In this document: one piece after another, positions 1 to 7,383 of the stretch
How positions within the stretch are numbered: the first letter of the stretch is position 1
Layout of the letters: every line of letters begins with the position of its first letter
Assembly (NCBI GenBank): GCA_021817625.1
Contig: JAKASY010000072.1
Location: 1-7,739 of the forward strand
Length of the DNA: 7,739 nt
Reading direction: 5' to 3'
Origin: Bacillota bacterium
GTDB taxonomy: Bacteria > Bacillota_E > JAJZYS01 > JAILZS01
Made by a program: the position numbers and the translations under genes
The notes under the pieces: model-generated
The model's input: only the letters and a program-made list of their open reading frames with translations
Database searches by the model: none
Told to the model about the DNA's origin: nothing

Positions 1-1
1 C

Positions 2-253
2 ATCGTCCAGAGCTCGATGGACTACGGCTCGGTCATCCTCACCCTGGCCTCGCTCTCCTTCCTCGGCCTGGGCGCGCAGCCGCCGACGCCGGAGTGGGGC
101 CTGCTCGTGTCGGAGGGCCGCAACTACGTGCTCAACGCCTGGTGGTACGTGAGCTTCCCCGGCCTCGCCATCTTCCTCGTCGTGGCCGCCCTGAACTTCG
201 TCGGCGACGGCCTGCACGAGGCCCTCGACCCGCGCCGGGGGCAGCGCCTGTGA
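2..253 (+). CDS. ABC transporter permease, DppC/OppC type (C-terminal part, 5' end outside window)
   Basis: This is the last 83 residues of an inner-membrane permease subunit of a peptide/nickel-type ABC importer. The frame is open from base 2, with no start codon needed inside the window, and ends at TGA 251-253. The visible part carries the family's C-terminal hallmarks: the segment LSFLGLGAQPPTPEWG, a short extracytoplasmic loop, a final membrane helix around FPGLAIFLVVAALNFVGDGL, and the terminal LDPR motif typical of DppC/OppC proteins. The EAA loop that contacts the ATPases would lie upstream and is not visible. The stop codon overlaps the next gene's GTG start, so it belongs to the same operon as the two ATPases. 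Family membership is well supported. The transported substrate cannot be read from this fragment; the downstream catabolic genes hint at a hydantoin-, lactam- or peptide-like compound. Confidence 0.93.
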   Translation: MVQSSMDYGSVILTLASLSFLGLGAQPPTPEWGLLVSEGRNYVLNAWWYVSFPGLAIFLVVAALNFVGDGLHEALDPRRGQRL

Positions 254-1239
254 GCGCCGCCATGCAGCCGGCGGCGGAGGCGCACGGGCCGCTCCTCGCG
301 TACGAGGGCCTGGAGGTGGCGGCGGGCGGGCGCCGGCTGCTGCGCCTCACGCGTCTCCAGGTCGACCGCGGCCAGGTGGTCGGCCTCGTGGGTGAGACCG
401 GCTCCGGCAAGAGCCTGACCGCGCTCGCCGCGGTGGGCCTGTTCCCGTCGGCGGCGATGCGCATCACGGCCGGCAGCGTGCGCGTCGTCGGCCAGGAGGT
501 GGCCGGGCGCCCCGAGCGCGAGGTCGCGCACCTGCGCGGCCGGCGCGTCGGCTTCGTGTTCCAGGACCCGCTCACGGCCCTGAACCCGGTGTTCCCCGTG
601 GGCGAGCCGCTCACCCGGGTGCTTCGCCTGCACCTCGGCCTCACCGCCGCCCAGGCGCGCGCCGAGGCCGTCCTGCGCCTGCGCCAGGTGGAGCTGCCCG
701 AGCCCGAGGCGATGCTGCGGCGCTATCCACACGAGCTCTCTGGCGGCCAGCGCCAGCGCGTCCTGATCGCCATCGCCCTGGCCGGGGACCCGCACCTGCT
801 GCTCGCGGACGAGCCGACCACCGCCCTCGACGTCACCGTGCAGGCGGAGGTCATCGCCCTCCTCCTGCGCCTGCGCGCCGAGCGCGGCCTGGGCATCCTG
901 TTCATCAGCCACAACCTCGCCCTGGTCGGGAAGATCGCCGACCGGGTGGCGGTGATGTACGCCGGCGACGTGGTCGAGGAGGGTGCGGCCGACGACATCC
1001 TGCGCCGTCCCCGCCACCCGTACACGCGCGCCCTCCTCGAGGCGGTGCCGCGCCTCGGGAGCGCCGCGCCGCCGCGCTCGGTCGCGGGCCGGCCGGCGTT
1101 TCGCGACGAGATCGCGGCCGGCTGCCCCTTCGCGCCGCGCTGCCCCCTGGCGGACGAGCGCTGCCGCGCCGAGGAGCCGCCGCTCGCCAAGGCCGACGCC
1201 GGCAGCGTGGCCTGCTGGAAGGCGGGTGAGGGCTCGTGA
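250..1239 (+). CDS. ABC transporter ATP-binding protein, DppD/OppD type
   Basis: Cytoplasmic ATPase of a dipeptide/oligopeptide/nickel-type importer, 329 residues, the usual length for this family. It has Walker A GETGSGKS (residues 48-55), the Q-loop glutamine at 105 (VFQDP), signature LSGGQ (163-167), Walker B LLLADEP (183-189) and the H-loop histidine at 221 (ISHN). The C-terminal oligopeptide-transporter extension follows, with HPYTRALLEAVP (256-267) and four cysteines at 292, 298, 305 and 322. In OppD/DppD proteins these cysteines are known to hold an iron-sulfur cluster. I chose GTG 250, which overlaps the permease stop as GTGA and has a G-rich stretch (237-241) 8 bases upstream. ATG 262 is possible but lacks a ribosome binding site and would remove only four residues. 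A longer in-frame extension back to base 94 lies inside the permease gene and has an arginine-rich, shadow-like composition. The protein should pair with the next ATPase as a heterodimer. Confidence 0.95.
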   Translation: MSAAMQPAAEAHGPLLAYEGLEVAAGGRRLLRLTRLQVDRGQVVGLVGETGSGKSLTALAAVGLFPSAAMRITAGSVRVVGQEVAGRPEREVAHLRGRRVGFVFQDPLTALNPVFPVGEPLTRVLRLHLGLTAAQARAEAVLRLRQVELPEPEAMLRRYPHELSGGQRQRVLIAIALAGDPHLLLADEPTTALDVTVQAEVIALLLRLRAERGLGILFISHNLALVGKIADRVAVMYAGDVVEEGAADDILRRPRHPYTRALLEAVPRLGSAAPPRSVAGRPAFRDEIAAGCPFAPRCPLADERCRAEEPPLAKADAGSVACWKAGEGS

Positions 1240-2231
1240 GCGCCCCCGCCGTAGCGCCCGCCCTGGTCGTCGGGCGCGGCCTCGTCAAGTCGTTTCGCGC
1301 CCGCGACCGGCGGGCGAGCGCGACCACCCTCGCCCTGGCCGGCGTCGACGTGCGCCTCGCCCCCGGCGAGGCGGTGGGCCTCGCGGGCGAGTCCGGAAGC
1401 GGCAAGACCACGCTCGGGCGCGTGCTCGTCGGCCTCGAGCGGCCCACCGCCGGCGTGGTGGAGGTCGCCGGACGGCCCGTGCGCGGCCTCGACCGCCGCG
1501 TCCAGATGGTGTTCCAGGATCCCACCTGGACCCTCGACCCGCGCCTGCCCGCGGCCGACGCCGTGCGCGAGGCGCTCGCCATGCGCCACGCCGACCCGGC
1601 CGAGGCCGAGGGCCTTCTGGCCGCGGTCGGCCTCACCGCGGACCTCGGCCGGCGCTACCCGCATGAGCTCTCGGGCGGGCAGCGCCAGCGCGTCGGCATC
1701 GCCCGCGCCCTCGCCGCCGACCCCCTCGCCCTGGTGCTGGACGAGCCCACCTCGGCCCTCGACGTGCTCGTCCAGGCCCAGATCCTCGACCTCCTGGCCG
1801 ACCTTCGGCGCGAGCGCGGCCTGAGCTACCTCGTGATCTCCCACGACCTCTCCGTGCTGAGCGTCCTCACCGACCGCCTGATGGTCATGTACCGCGGGCG
1901 CGTCGTCGAGGAGGGGCCGACCGCGGAAGTCCTCGCCCGACCGCGCCATCCGTACACGCGCGCCCTCCTGCAGGCCGTGCCCGACCCCTCGCCCGACGTG
2001 CCCTGGCAGCCGCGCGCCCTGCCGGTGCGCGCGGCCGCGCCCGCCGGCTGCGCCTTCGCCGCCCGCTGCCCGCTCGCGGCGCCCGCCTGCGAGGCCGCCG
2101 TGCCGCCCTTGAGCGCCGACGGCGGCGCGTGGCCGGTCGCCTGCTTCGTCGCCCACGCGGGCGCCGCTACGCCCGACTCTGCCGCCCCCGCGCCGCCCGC
2201 CGGCGGCGCGAGCGAGGAGGAAACCGTCTAG
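1236..2231 (+). CDS. ABC transporter ATP-binding protein, DppF/OppF type
   Basis: Second ATPase of the same importer, 331 residues. Motifs in order: Walker A GESGSGKT (51-58), Q-loop glutamine 94 (VFQDP), signature LSGGQ (145-149), Walker B ALVLDEP (165-171), H-loop histidine 203 (ISHD), then HPYTRALLQAVP (238-249). Four C-terminal cysteines at 272, 278, 285 and 303 are spaced like those of its partner. The VFQDPTWTLDPR stretch (92-103) and the adjacent DppD-like gene make this the DppF/OppF-type subunit. The last 20 or so residues are a low-complexity Ala/Pro stretch ending in an acidic SEEETV, beyond the conserved domain. The start is GTG 1236, overlapping the previous stop as GTGA, with GGAAGGCGGG (1217-1226) upstream. 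The gene's 3' end carries the AGGAGG that serves the next gene. Function as an ABC ATPase is secure; the substrate is unknown. Confidence 0.95.
   Translation: MSAPAVAPALVVGRGLVKSFRARDRRASATTLALAGVDVRLAPGEAVGLAGESGSGKTTLGRVLVGLERPTAGVVEVAGRPVRGLDRRVQMVFQDPTWTLDPRLPAADAVREALAMRHADPAEAEGLLAAVGLTADLGRRYPHELSGGQRQRVGIARALAADPLALVLDEPTSALDVLVQAQILDLLADLRRERGLSYLVISHDLSVLSVLTDRLMVMYRGRVVEEGPTAEVLARPRHPYTRALLQAVPDPSPDVPWQPRALPVRAAAPAGCAFAARCPLAAPACEAAVPPLSADGGAWPVACFVAHAGAATPDSAAPAPPAGGASEEETV
2215..2220 (+). promoter_or_regulatory. Strong Shine-Dalgarno sequence for hyuA
   Basis: AGGAGG, a full anti-16S match, lies inside the last codons of the preceding ATPase gene (encoding EE) and 12 bases before ATG 2233. 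The spacing is slightly long, but this is the strongest Shine-Dalgarno match among the operon's gene starts. It suggests efficient independent initiation at the switch from transport genes to enzyme genes. Confidence 0.7.
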
Positions 2232-2232
2232 A

Positions 2233-4278
2233 ATGCCTACGGCCGTCCGAGTCGCCGTCGACATCGGCGGCACCTTCACCGATCTTGTCCTCGTGGGCGA
2301 CGGAGCGCCCCGCCTGGCCAAGCGCTCGACGACGCCGGACGCGCTCGAGGAGGCCGTTCTCGCCACCATGGCGGACGCGGCCTCGCCCCCGGACGCCGCG
2401 TTCGTGCATGGCAGCACGGTCGTCGTGAACGCCGTGCTCGAGCGCAAGGGGGCGAGCGTCGGCCTCGTCCAGAGCAGGGGCTTTCGCGACACCCTGTTCA
2501 TTGGCCGCACGGAGCGGCGTGACCTCTACAACCTGCGCTACCGCAAGCCCGAGCCCTTCACCCGGCGCGAGCGCGTGCTCGAGGTCGGCGGCCGCGTCGG
2601 CCCGAACGGGGAGGAGCGCGCGCCCCTCGACGAGGCGGCCGCGGACGCCCTCGCCGAGTGCCTCATGGCCCTCGGCGTCACGTCGGTCGCGCTCTCCCTG
2701 CACAACGCCTACGCCAACCCCGCCCACGAGCGCCGCCTGGCGGAGCTCCTCAGCGCGCGCCTGCCGGCGTCGGTGCCGATTACGCTCGGCAGCGACCTCT
2801 CCCGCGAGTGGCGCGAGTACGAGCGCACCCAGACGGCTGTCCTGTCCGCGTTCGTGCGACCGGTGGCGGAGAGCTACCTCGGCCGCCTCGAGGCGCGCCT
2901 AGAGGGGAGCGGCCAGCGCGGGCCGCGCGCGCTCCTGCACTCGGCGGGGGGCACCGTGGACTTCGCCGGCGGCCGGCGCGCACCGATCCAGCTCGTGGAG
3001 TCGGGCCCGGCGGGCGGCGTGATCGGTGCCCAGGCGCTGGGCGAGATGCTCGGCCTGGGCGACCTCGTCACCCTTGACGTCGGCGGCACCACGGCCAAGA
3101 CGGCGCGCGTCGTGGGCGGCCGCGCGGCCATGCGGGGCGACTACGCGCTCGAGCGCACCGCGGTCTCGCCGGGCTACCCGCTCCTGGTTCCGACGATCGA
3201 CCTCGTGGAGATCGGCGCCGGCGGCGGCAGCGTGATCGCCGTCGGCGCGGAGGGCGAGGTGCGCGTCGGGCCGGAGTCCGCGGGCGCCCGCCCCGGCCCC
3301 GCGGCGTACGGCCTCGGCGGCGAGCGGCCGACCGTTACGGACGTCCTCCTCCTGGCCGGGCGCATTGCCCCGGGCGTGTTTCTCGCCGGCGGCCTGCGTC
3401 TCGACCCGGCGCTCGCCCGCGCCGCCCTGGCGCCCGTCGCGGCCGCCCTCGGCGTCGACGTCGAGGCGGCGGCCATCGGCTGTTTGCGCGTGGCCCAGGC
3501 ACGCATGGCCCAGGCCCTGCACCTGATCACCGTGGCGCGAGGCGACGACCCGCGCGACAGCGCGCTCTTCGCCTTCGGCGGCGGCGGGCCCGTGCATGCG
3601 GCAGAGCTCGCGGAGGAGATGGGCATGCGGCGGGTGGTGATCCCGCCCCTCGCCGGCGTCTTCTCCGCCTGGGGCATGGCGATCGCGCCGCCGCGCGTCG
3701 ACCTCGCGCGCACGCTCGTCCTGCCGTGGCCGGACGGCGCGGGCGAGGCGGCGGCCGCGGCGCGCGCCCTTACCGTCGAGGCGCAACGCCGCCTCGCCGC
3801 CCAGGGCGTGGACGCGCCGGCCGTGACGGCGTCCCTCCAGGCCGACCTGCGCTACCGGGGCCAGGAGCACGCCGTGACGGTCGCCGCCCTGGACCTCGCG
3901 GACGCCGAGGGCGTGGCCGGCGCCTTCGCCCGCGCCCACGCCCGCCTCTACGGCTTCGCCCTCGAGGACGCCGAGCTGGAGCTCGTGGCCGTGCGCGTGG
4001 CCGCCCTCGGGCCGGCACCGGCGCGCGCCCTGCCGACCCCGCCGCCGGCCGCGTCGGCCGCGCCTGCCGCGGCCGGGCGGCGGCGCACCTACTTCGGGCG
4101 CGGCGGCTGGCAGGAGGTGCCCGTGTACGCCCAGGCGGCGCTCGCCCCCGGCCACGCGTTCGAGGGCCCCGCCCTGGTCGACGGCGCCACGGACACCGTG
4201 AGCGTGCCGCCGCTCTGGCGCCTGCGCGTCGGGCGGGCGGGGGAGCTTCACATCACGGCCGGGGAGGGCGGGCGATGA
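2233..4278 (+). CDS. hyuA: Hydantoinase/oxoprolinase subunit A (HyuA-type, ATP-binding)
   Basis: Cytoplasmic ATP-binding subunit of the hydantoinase A / 5-oxoprolinase / acetone carboxylase beta family. At 681 residues it is full length. The N-terminal nucleotide-binding fold opens with DIGGTFTD (10-17). The second domain carries SGPAGGVIGA (257-266), DVGGTTAK (282-289), GAGGGSV (328-334), a GPESAGARPGPAAYG block (346-360) and FGGGGPVHA (448-456). The C-terminal region has DLRYRGQEH (538-546), RLYGF (571-575) and FEGPALV (643-649), joined through a Pro/Ala-rich linker (about 600-615). Relatives use ATP to activate a lactam, hydantoin or ketone substrate for a HyuB partner; known activities include N-methylhydantoinase, 5-oxoprolinase, caprolactamase and acetone or acetophenone carboxylase. 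ATG 2233 is one base after the ATPase stop and has AGGAGG upstream. The stop overlaps hyuB as ATGA, consistent with subunits made in equal amounts. Family is near certain; the reaction is not determined. Confidence 0.95.
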   Translation: MPTAVRVAVDIGGTFTDLVLVGDGAPRLAKRSTTPDALEEAVLATMADAASPPDAAFVHGSTVVVNAVLERKGASVGLVQSRGFRDTLFIGRTERRDLYNLRYRKPEPFTRRERVLEVGGRVGPNGEERAPLDEAAADALAECLMALGVTSVALSLHNAYANPAHERRLAELLSARLPASVPITLGSDLSREWREYERTQTAVLSAFVRPVAESYLGRLEARLEGSGQRGPRALLHSAGGTVDFAGGRRAPIQLVESGPAGGVIGAQALGEMLGLGDLVTLDVGGTTAKTARVVGGRAAMRGDYALERTAVSPGYPLLVPTIDLVEIGAGGGSVIAVGAEGEVRVGPESAGARPGPAAYGLGGERPTVTDVLLLAGRIAPGVFLAGGLRLDPALARAALAPVAAALGVDVEAAAIGCLRVAQARMAQALHLITVARGDDPRDSALFAFGGGGPVHAAELAEEMGMRRVVIPPLAGVFSAWGMAIAPPRVDLARTLVLPWPDGAGEAAAAARALTVEAQRRLAAQGVDAPAVTASLQADLRYRGQEHAVTVAALDLADAEGVAGAFARAHARLYGFALEDAELELVAVRVAALGPAPARALPTPPPAASAAPAAAGRRRTYFGRGGWQEVPVYAQAALAPGHAFEGPALVDGATDTVSVPPLWRLRVGRAGELHITAGEGGR

Positions 4279-5987
4279 GCGAACGGACAGCGGACGGCCT
4301 CGACCCCTTCACCCTGACGATCGTGGAGGCGGCGCTCGAAGCGCTCTCCGAGGAGATGTTCGCCACCCTTCGGCGCACGAGCCAGAGCCCGCTCATCTAC
4401 GAGGTCCTGGACTTCGCCACGGGCATCGCCGACGCGGACGGGCGCCTGGTCGTGCAGGGAAACGGCGTCACGGGCTTTCTCGCGAGCCTGTCGGGCGACA
4501 TCGCCGAGAGCGTGCGCCGGCTCGGGCCGCTCGAGCCGGGCGACGTCGTGATCGCCAACGACCCCTACCGAGGCGGCGGCACGCACCTGAACGACGTGAG
4601 CCTCCTCATGCCGCTCTTCGGCGGCGGCGAGCGCCTCGGCTATGCCGCGGCCAAGGCGCACTGGACGGAGCTGGGCGGCGCCCAGGCCGGCGGCTGGTCG
4701 CCCGACAGCGCGGACGTCTACGCGGAGGGCCTGCGCTTCCCGTTCGTGCGCATCGCCCAGGGCGGCGTGTGGAACCAGGCGCTCGTGGAGATGATCGGCG
4801 CCAACGTGCGCACGCCGGGCGCGACGCTCGCGGACATGAAGGCGCAGCGGGCGATCCTGGAGCTGGCGGACCGGCGCGTGGGGGAGCTGGCCGAGCGCTA
4901 CAGCACGGCCGTCGTGCGCGAGGCGATGGCGCGGCGCCTTCGGCGCGACGAGGCGATGGCGCGGGCGGCGATCGCCGCGCTACGTCCGGGCGTGTACGAG
5001 GCGCGGGACGTGATCGACGAGACCGAGGGCCCGGGCTGCCCCATCCAGGTGCGCGTGACCGTCTCCGCCGATGCCGTGGAGGTCGACTTCACGGGCAGCG
5101 CTCCGGCGTCGCGTGAGAGCCTCAACGGCACGTGGCCGTCGCTCGTCGCCGGCGTGCGCACGGCCTACCGCTCCCTCTTCCCGCCCGGGCAGGTAAGCGA
5201 CGGCCTGTTCGCGCCGCTGGTGGTGCGCTGCCCGCCGGGCACGGTGTTCACCGCCCAGGAGCCGACCGCCGTTTCGACCTACTGGGAGGCGTCCGACCAC
5301 GCCACGGACCTGGTCTGGCGGGCGCTCGCGCCGGTGATGCCCGAGCGTTACCCGGCCGGTCACTCGCTGAGCGTGTGCGGCTACCTCCTGGCGCTCGAGG
5401 GCGAGCGCGGGCTTCAGATCGTGATCGAGCCCCAGGGCGGCGGCTGGGGCGCCGGGCCCGACGGCGACGGCGAGTCGGCGCTCGTGGCGGTCGGTGACGG
5501 CGAGACCTTTGCCATCCCCGCCGAGGTCATGGAGCGCCGCTTCCCGGTTGAGGTGGTGGAGTACGCCCTCGACGCGGACGTCCCGCCGGGGAGCGGCGCC
5601 GGCGCCTTCCGCGGCGGCCGCGGCATCCGGCGCACCCTGCGCATGGGCGCGCGCGGCACCCTGACCGCCGCCTTCGGCCGCTACCGCCACCCGCCTTGGG
5701 GCCTCAGCGGCGGGCGCGACGGCTCTCCCAACTACGTGCGCGTGCGCGGCCCGGGCGGCGAGGTGCGGGCGAAGGCCGGCCGGCTCGCGCGGGTGGCGCT
5801 TGCGCCCGGCGACGAAGTGGACCTCGTCACGGGCACGGGCGGCGGCTACGGCGACCCGCGCCGGCGCGAGCGCGAGCGCGTCGCGGCGGACGTGCGCGAC
5901 GGCCTTGTGAGCGCGGACGAGGCGCGCGCGGTGTACGGCTGGGAGAAGGAAGACGAAGGCGGCGGGGAGGCCGGGCGCGGTGCGTAG
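4275..5987 (+). CDS. hyuB: Hydantoinase/oxoprolinase subunit B (HyuB-type)
   Basis: Partner subunit of HyuA, 570 residues, normal for a stand-alone HyuB. Family motifs: DPFTLTIVEAAL near the N terminus (10-21), ANDPYRGGGTHLNDV (94-108), AHWTELGG (128-135), DFTGS (271-275), the glycine-rich QGGGWGAGPDGDGES (387-401), FRGGRGIRR (445-453) and GGGYGDPRRR (522-531). The C-terminal tail is charged and low in complexity. The start is ATG 4275, overlapping the hyuA stop as ATGA, with GGAGGG (4263-4268) 6 bases upstream; the longer open frame reaching back to 3726 is an out-of-frame shadow of hyuA. HyuB proteins form an ATP-dependent amidohydrolase or carboxylase with HyuA. No gamma subunit of the acetone carboxylase type lies next to it, which makes a ring-opening hydrolase somewhat more likely than acetone carboxylase. 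One oddity is Glu 132 where relatives, as I recall them, usually have Asp. Confidence 0.94.
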   Translation: MSERTADGLDPFTLTIVEAALEALSEEMFATLRRTSQSPLIYEVLDFATGIADADGRLVVQGNGVTGFLASLSGDIAESVRRLGPLEPGDVVIANDPYRGGGTHLNDVSLLMPLFGGGERLGYAAAKAHWTELGGAQAGGWSPDSADVYAEGLRFPFVRIAQGGVWNQALVEMIGANVRTPGATLADMKAQRAILELADRRVGELAERYSTAVVREAMARRLRRDEAMARAAIAALRPGVYEARDVIDETEGPGCPIQVRVTVSADAVEVDFTGSAPASRESLNGTWPSLVAGVRTAYRSLFPPGQVSDGLFAPLVVRCPPGTVFTAQEPTAVSTYWEASDHATDLVWRALAPVMPERYPAGHSLSVCGYLLALEGERGLQIVIEPQGGGWGAGPDGDGESALVAVGDGETFAIPAEVMERRFPVEVVEYALDADVPPGSGAGAFRGGRGIRRTLRMGARGTLTAAFGRYRHPPWGLSGGRDGSPNYVRVRGPGGEVRAKAGRLARVALAPGDEVDLVTGTGGGYGDPRRRERERVAADVRDGLVSADEARAVYGWEKEDEGGGEAGRGA

Positions 5988-7074
5988 GGTGACGAGGGCG
6001 GACATCGAGCCCATCGCGCGCGGCGCGGCGGTGCTCGGGGCGGGCGGCGGCGGCAACGCCTACCTGGCGACGGTGGCGCTCAGGCGGGCGCTCGGCGAGG
6101 ACGGCGCGATCGAGGTCCTGTCGGTGGACGAGCTGCGACCGGGCAGCCTGGGCTGCGCCGTGTCCGGCATGGGCGCGCCCACCGTGAGCATCGAGCGCAT
6201 CGACGCCGTCGCGGAGATGGCCGGGGCGGCGCGCGCCCTCGAGCGCTACGTGGGCCGGCCGTTCGACTATATCGCGATCGGCGAGATCGGCGGCGGCAAC
6301 GCCATCGCCCCGCTCCTGTGCGGCCATGACATGGGCCTTCCCGTGGTGGACGCCGACCCCATGGGGCGGGCCTTCCCGGAGCTGCAGATGGACACGTTCA
6401 TGATCGGCGGCGTCGACCCGTCCCCCCTCGCGGTGTACGACGGCAAGGGCGGCGCCGCCATCCTCACGGTGCCCGACGCGGTCACGGGCGAGCGCTTCGC
6501 GCGCGCCCTCACGTGGGCGATGGGCAGCTCCACGGCCCTCGCGCTGCCGGTGCTCACGGCCGAGCAGGTGCGCGCCCTCGCCATCCCCGGTACGCTCACG
6601 CTGGCGCAGCGCATGGGCGACGCCCTCACCCGCGCCCAGGCGCGGCACGAGGACCCGGTGGCGTGCCTGCGGGAGGTGGTGCCCGTCACCTCCCTGTTCG
6701 AGGGCAAGGTGGTCGACCTCGTGCGGCGGACGGTCGCCGGCTTCGCCCGGGGCGAGCTCGTGATCGAGGGCCTGGGCCAGGACAAGGGGGAGCGCCTGCG
6801 CATCGACTTCCAGAACGAGTTTCTCGTGGCGCGGCGCGAGGGTGAGGCAGGGGCGCTGTGCACCGTGCCCGACATCATCTCCCTCCTGGACGCGGAGTCG
6901 GGTCTGGCGGTGAGCACCGAGCTCATCCGCTACGGCCTGCGCCTGCGGGTGATCGCCATACCAGCGCCGCGCGAGCTCAGGACGGAGAAGGCCCTCGCGG
7001 TGATCGGGCCGGGCGCGTTCGGTTACGACGACCCGTACGTGCCGCTTGCGGGAGAGCTCCTGGGACGCAAGTGA
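5980..7074 (+). CDS. DUF917 family protein (S-methyl-thiohydantoin desulfurase-like)
   Basis: A 364-residue cytoplasmic protein of the DUF917 family, with no signal peptide or membrane segment. Recognisable blocks are the N-terminal VLGAGGGGNAYL (18-29), GEIGGGNAIAPL (101-112), LPVVDADPMGRAFPELQM (120-137), then LIRYGLRLRVIAIPAP (315-330) and GPGAFGYDDPYVPL (343-356). DUF917 genes commonly sit beside hyuA/hyuB. As I recall, Pfam later renamed the family after S-methyl-thiohydantoin desulfurase, which would fit a pathway handling hydantoin-like rings, but the activity of this member is not shown by sequence. The start is GTG 5980, overlapping hyuB by 8 bases, with GGGGAGG (5964-5970) 9 bases upstream. 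GTG 5989 is in frame but too far from that site. This is the last gene of the operon. Annotation pipelines may call it simply DUF917 domain-containing protein. Confidence 0.9.
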   Translation: MRRVTRADIEPIARGAAVLGAGGGGNAYLATVALRRALGEDGAIEVLSVDELRPGSLGCAVSGMGAPTVSIERIDAVAEMAGAARALERYVGRPFDYIAIGEIGGGNAIAPLLCGHDMGLPVVDADPMGRAFPELQMDTFMIGGVDPSPLAVYDGKGGAAILTVPDAVTGERFARALTWAMGSSTALALPVLTAEQVRALAIPGTLTLAQRMGDALTRAQARHEDPVACLREVVPVTSLFEGKVVDLVRRTVAGFARGELVIEGLGQDKGERLRIDFQNEFLVARREGEAGALCTVPDIISLLDAESGLAVSTELIRYGLRLRVIAIPAPRELRTEKALAVIGPGAFGYDDPYVPLAGELLGRK

Positions 7075-7104
7075 CTCCATGCCCGGGACGTAGCCGGCGC
7101 CCTG

Positions 7105-7148
7105 CACCACACGCCGCCACATGGCAGATCCCGTGGGCGGCGGTGGTG
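7105..7148 (+). terminator. Large bulged hairpin after the operon (possible 3'-end or termination structure)
   Basis: Thirty bases after the stop of the DUF917 gene, CACCAC, a bulged A, CGCCGCC and AC (7105-7120) pair with GT, a bulged G, GGCGGCG and GTGGTG (7133-7148). This gives 15 base pairs around a 12-base loop. No T-run follows, so it is not a classic intrinsic terminator. It could stabilise the operon's 3' end or mark a Rho-assisted stop. Confidence 0.35.
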
Positions 7149-7383
7149 GGGACCGTTCACGTGCGCCGCCTGGGCTTGCCCGGGCACCCTCCATCCGCGG
7201 CCTAGGCGCAAGTTCGCGCCGAGCGTCAGCGGGCGGCTGGCGCTGCCCTCGCCGTCAGCTAAGGGCCTGCTGCGCCCGCAACTGGCTGCCAGCCAGGAAA
7301 GCTCGGCGACAAGTTGTGGCATGCTTGCGTTACGAATATCCATGATCTAGCGGAGTGCGCGGTCCGCTTCGCGGCCCTTGCAC

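Noticed and set aside
94..249. Upstream extension of the DppD-like frame
   Set aside because: It lies within the permease gene in another frame and has arginine-rich shadow composition; the family's N terminus starts near GTG 250.
723..2510. 595-residue minus-strand open frame
   Set aside because: It runs antisense to the two ATPase genes and into hyuA. Its composition (Arg/Gly/Ala/His) has no family motifs; long antisense frames are expected in such GC-rich coding DNA.
2899..4251. 450-residue minus-strand open frame
   Set aside because: Antisense shadow of hyuA with no recognisable domain; the plus-strand frame has all hydantoinase A motifs.
3726..4274. Upstream extension of the hyuB frame
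   Set aside because: It is Arg/Gly/Pro-rich and overlaps hyuA out of frame. ATG 4275 has a good ribosome binding site and begins the conserved HyuB sequence.
2233..5987. hyuA-hyuB read as a single fused 5-oxoprolinase
   Set aside because: There is a clear TGA at 4276-4278 and a separate ATG start for hyuB in a different frame with its own ribosome binding site. The genes are two subunits, not one fused protein.
5827..7194. 455-residue minus-strand open frame
   Set aside because: Antisense to the DUF917 gene, His/Arg/Gly-rich, no motifs and no convincing ribosome binding site.
7205..7220. GGCGC...GCGCC stem with AGTTC in the loop, suggestive of a tRNA T-arm
   Set aside because: The loop does not fit the TTCRANN pattern and no acceptor, D or anticodon arms can be placed around it.
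7023..7343. 106-residue minus-strand frame in the spacer
   Set aside because: No ribosome binding site or recognisable domain, and it crosses several strong inverted repeats and the end of the DUF917 gene.
7121..7345. 74-residue plus-strand frame starting at ATG 7121
   Set aside because: Its start lies in the loop of a hairpin, it has no ribosome binding site, and its sequence is low complexity without family likeness.
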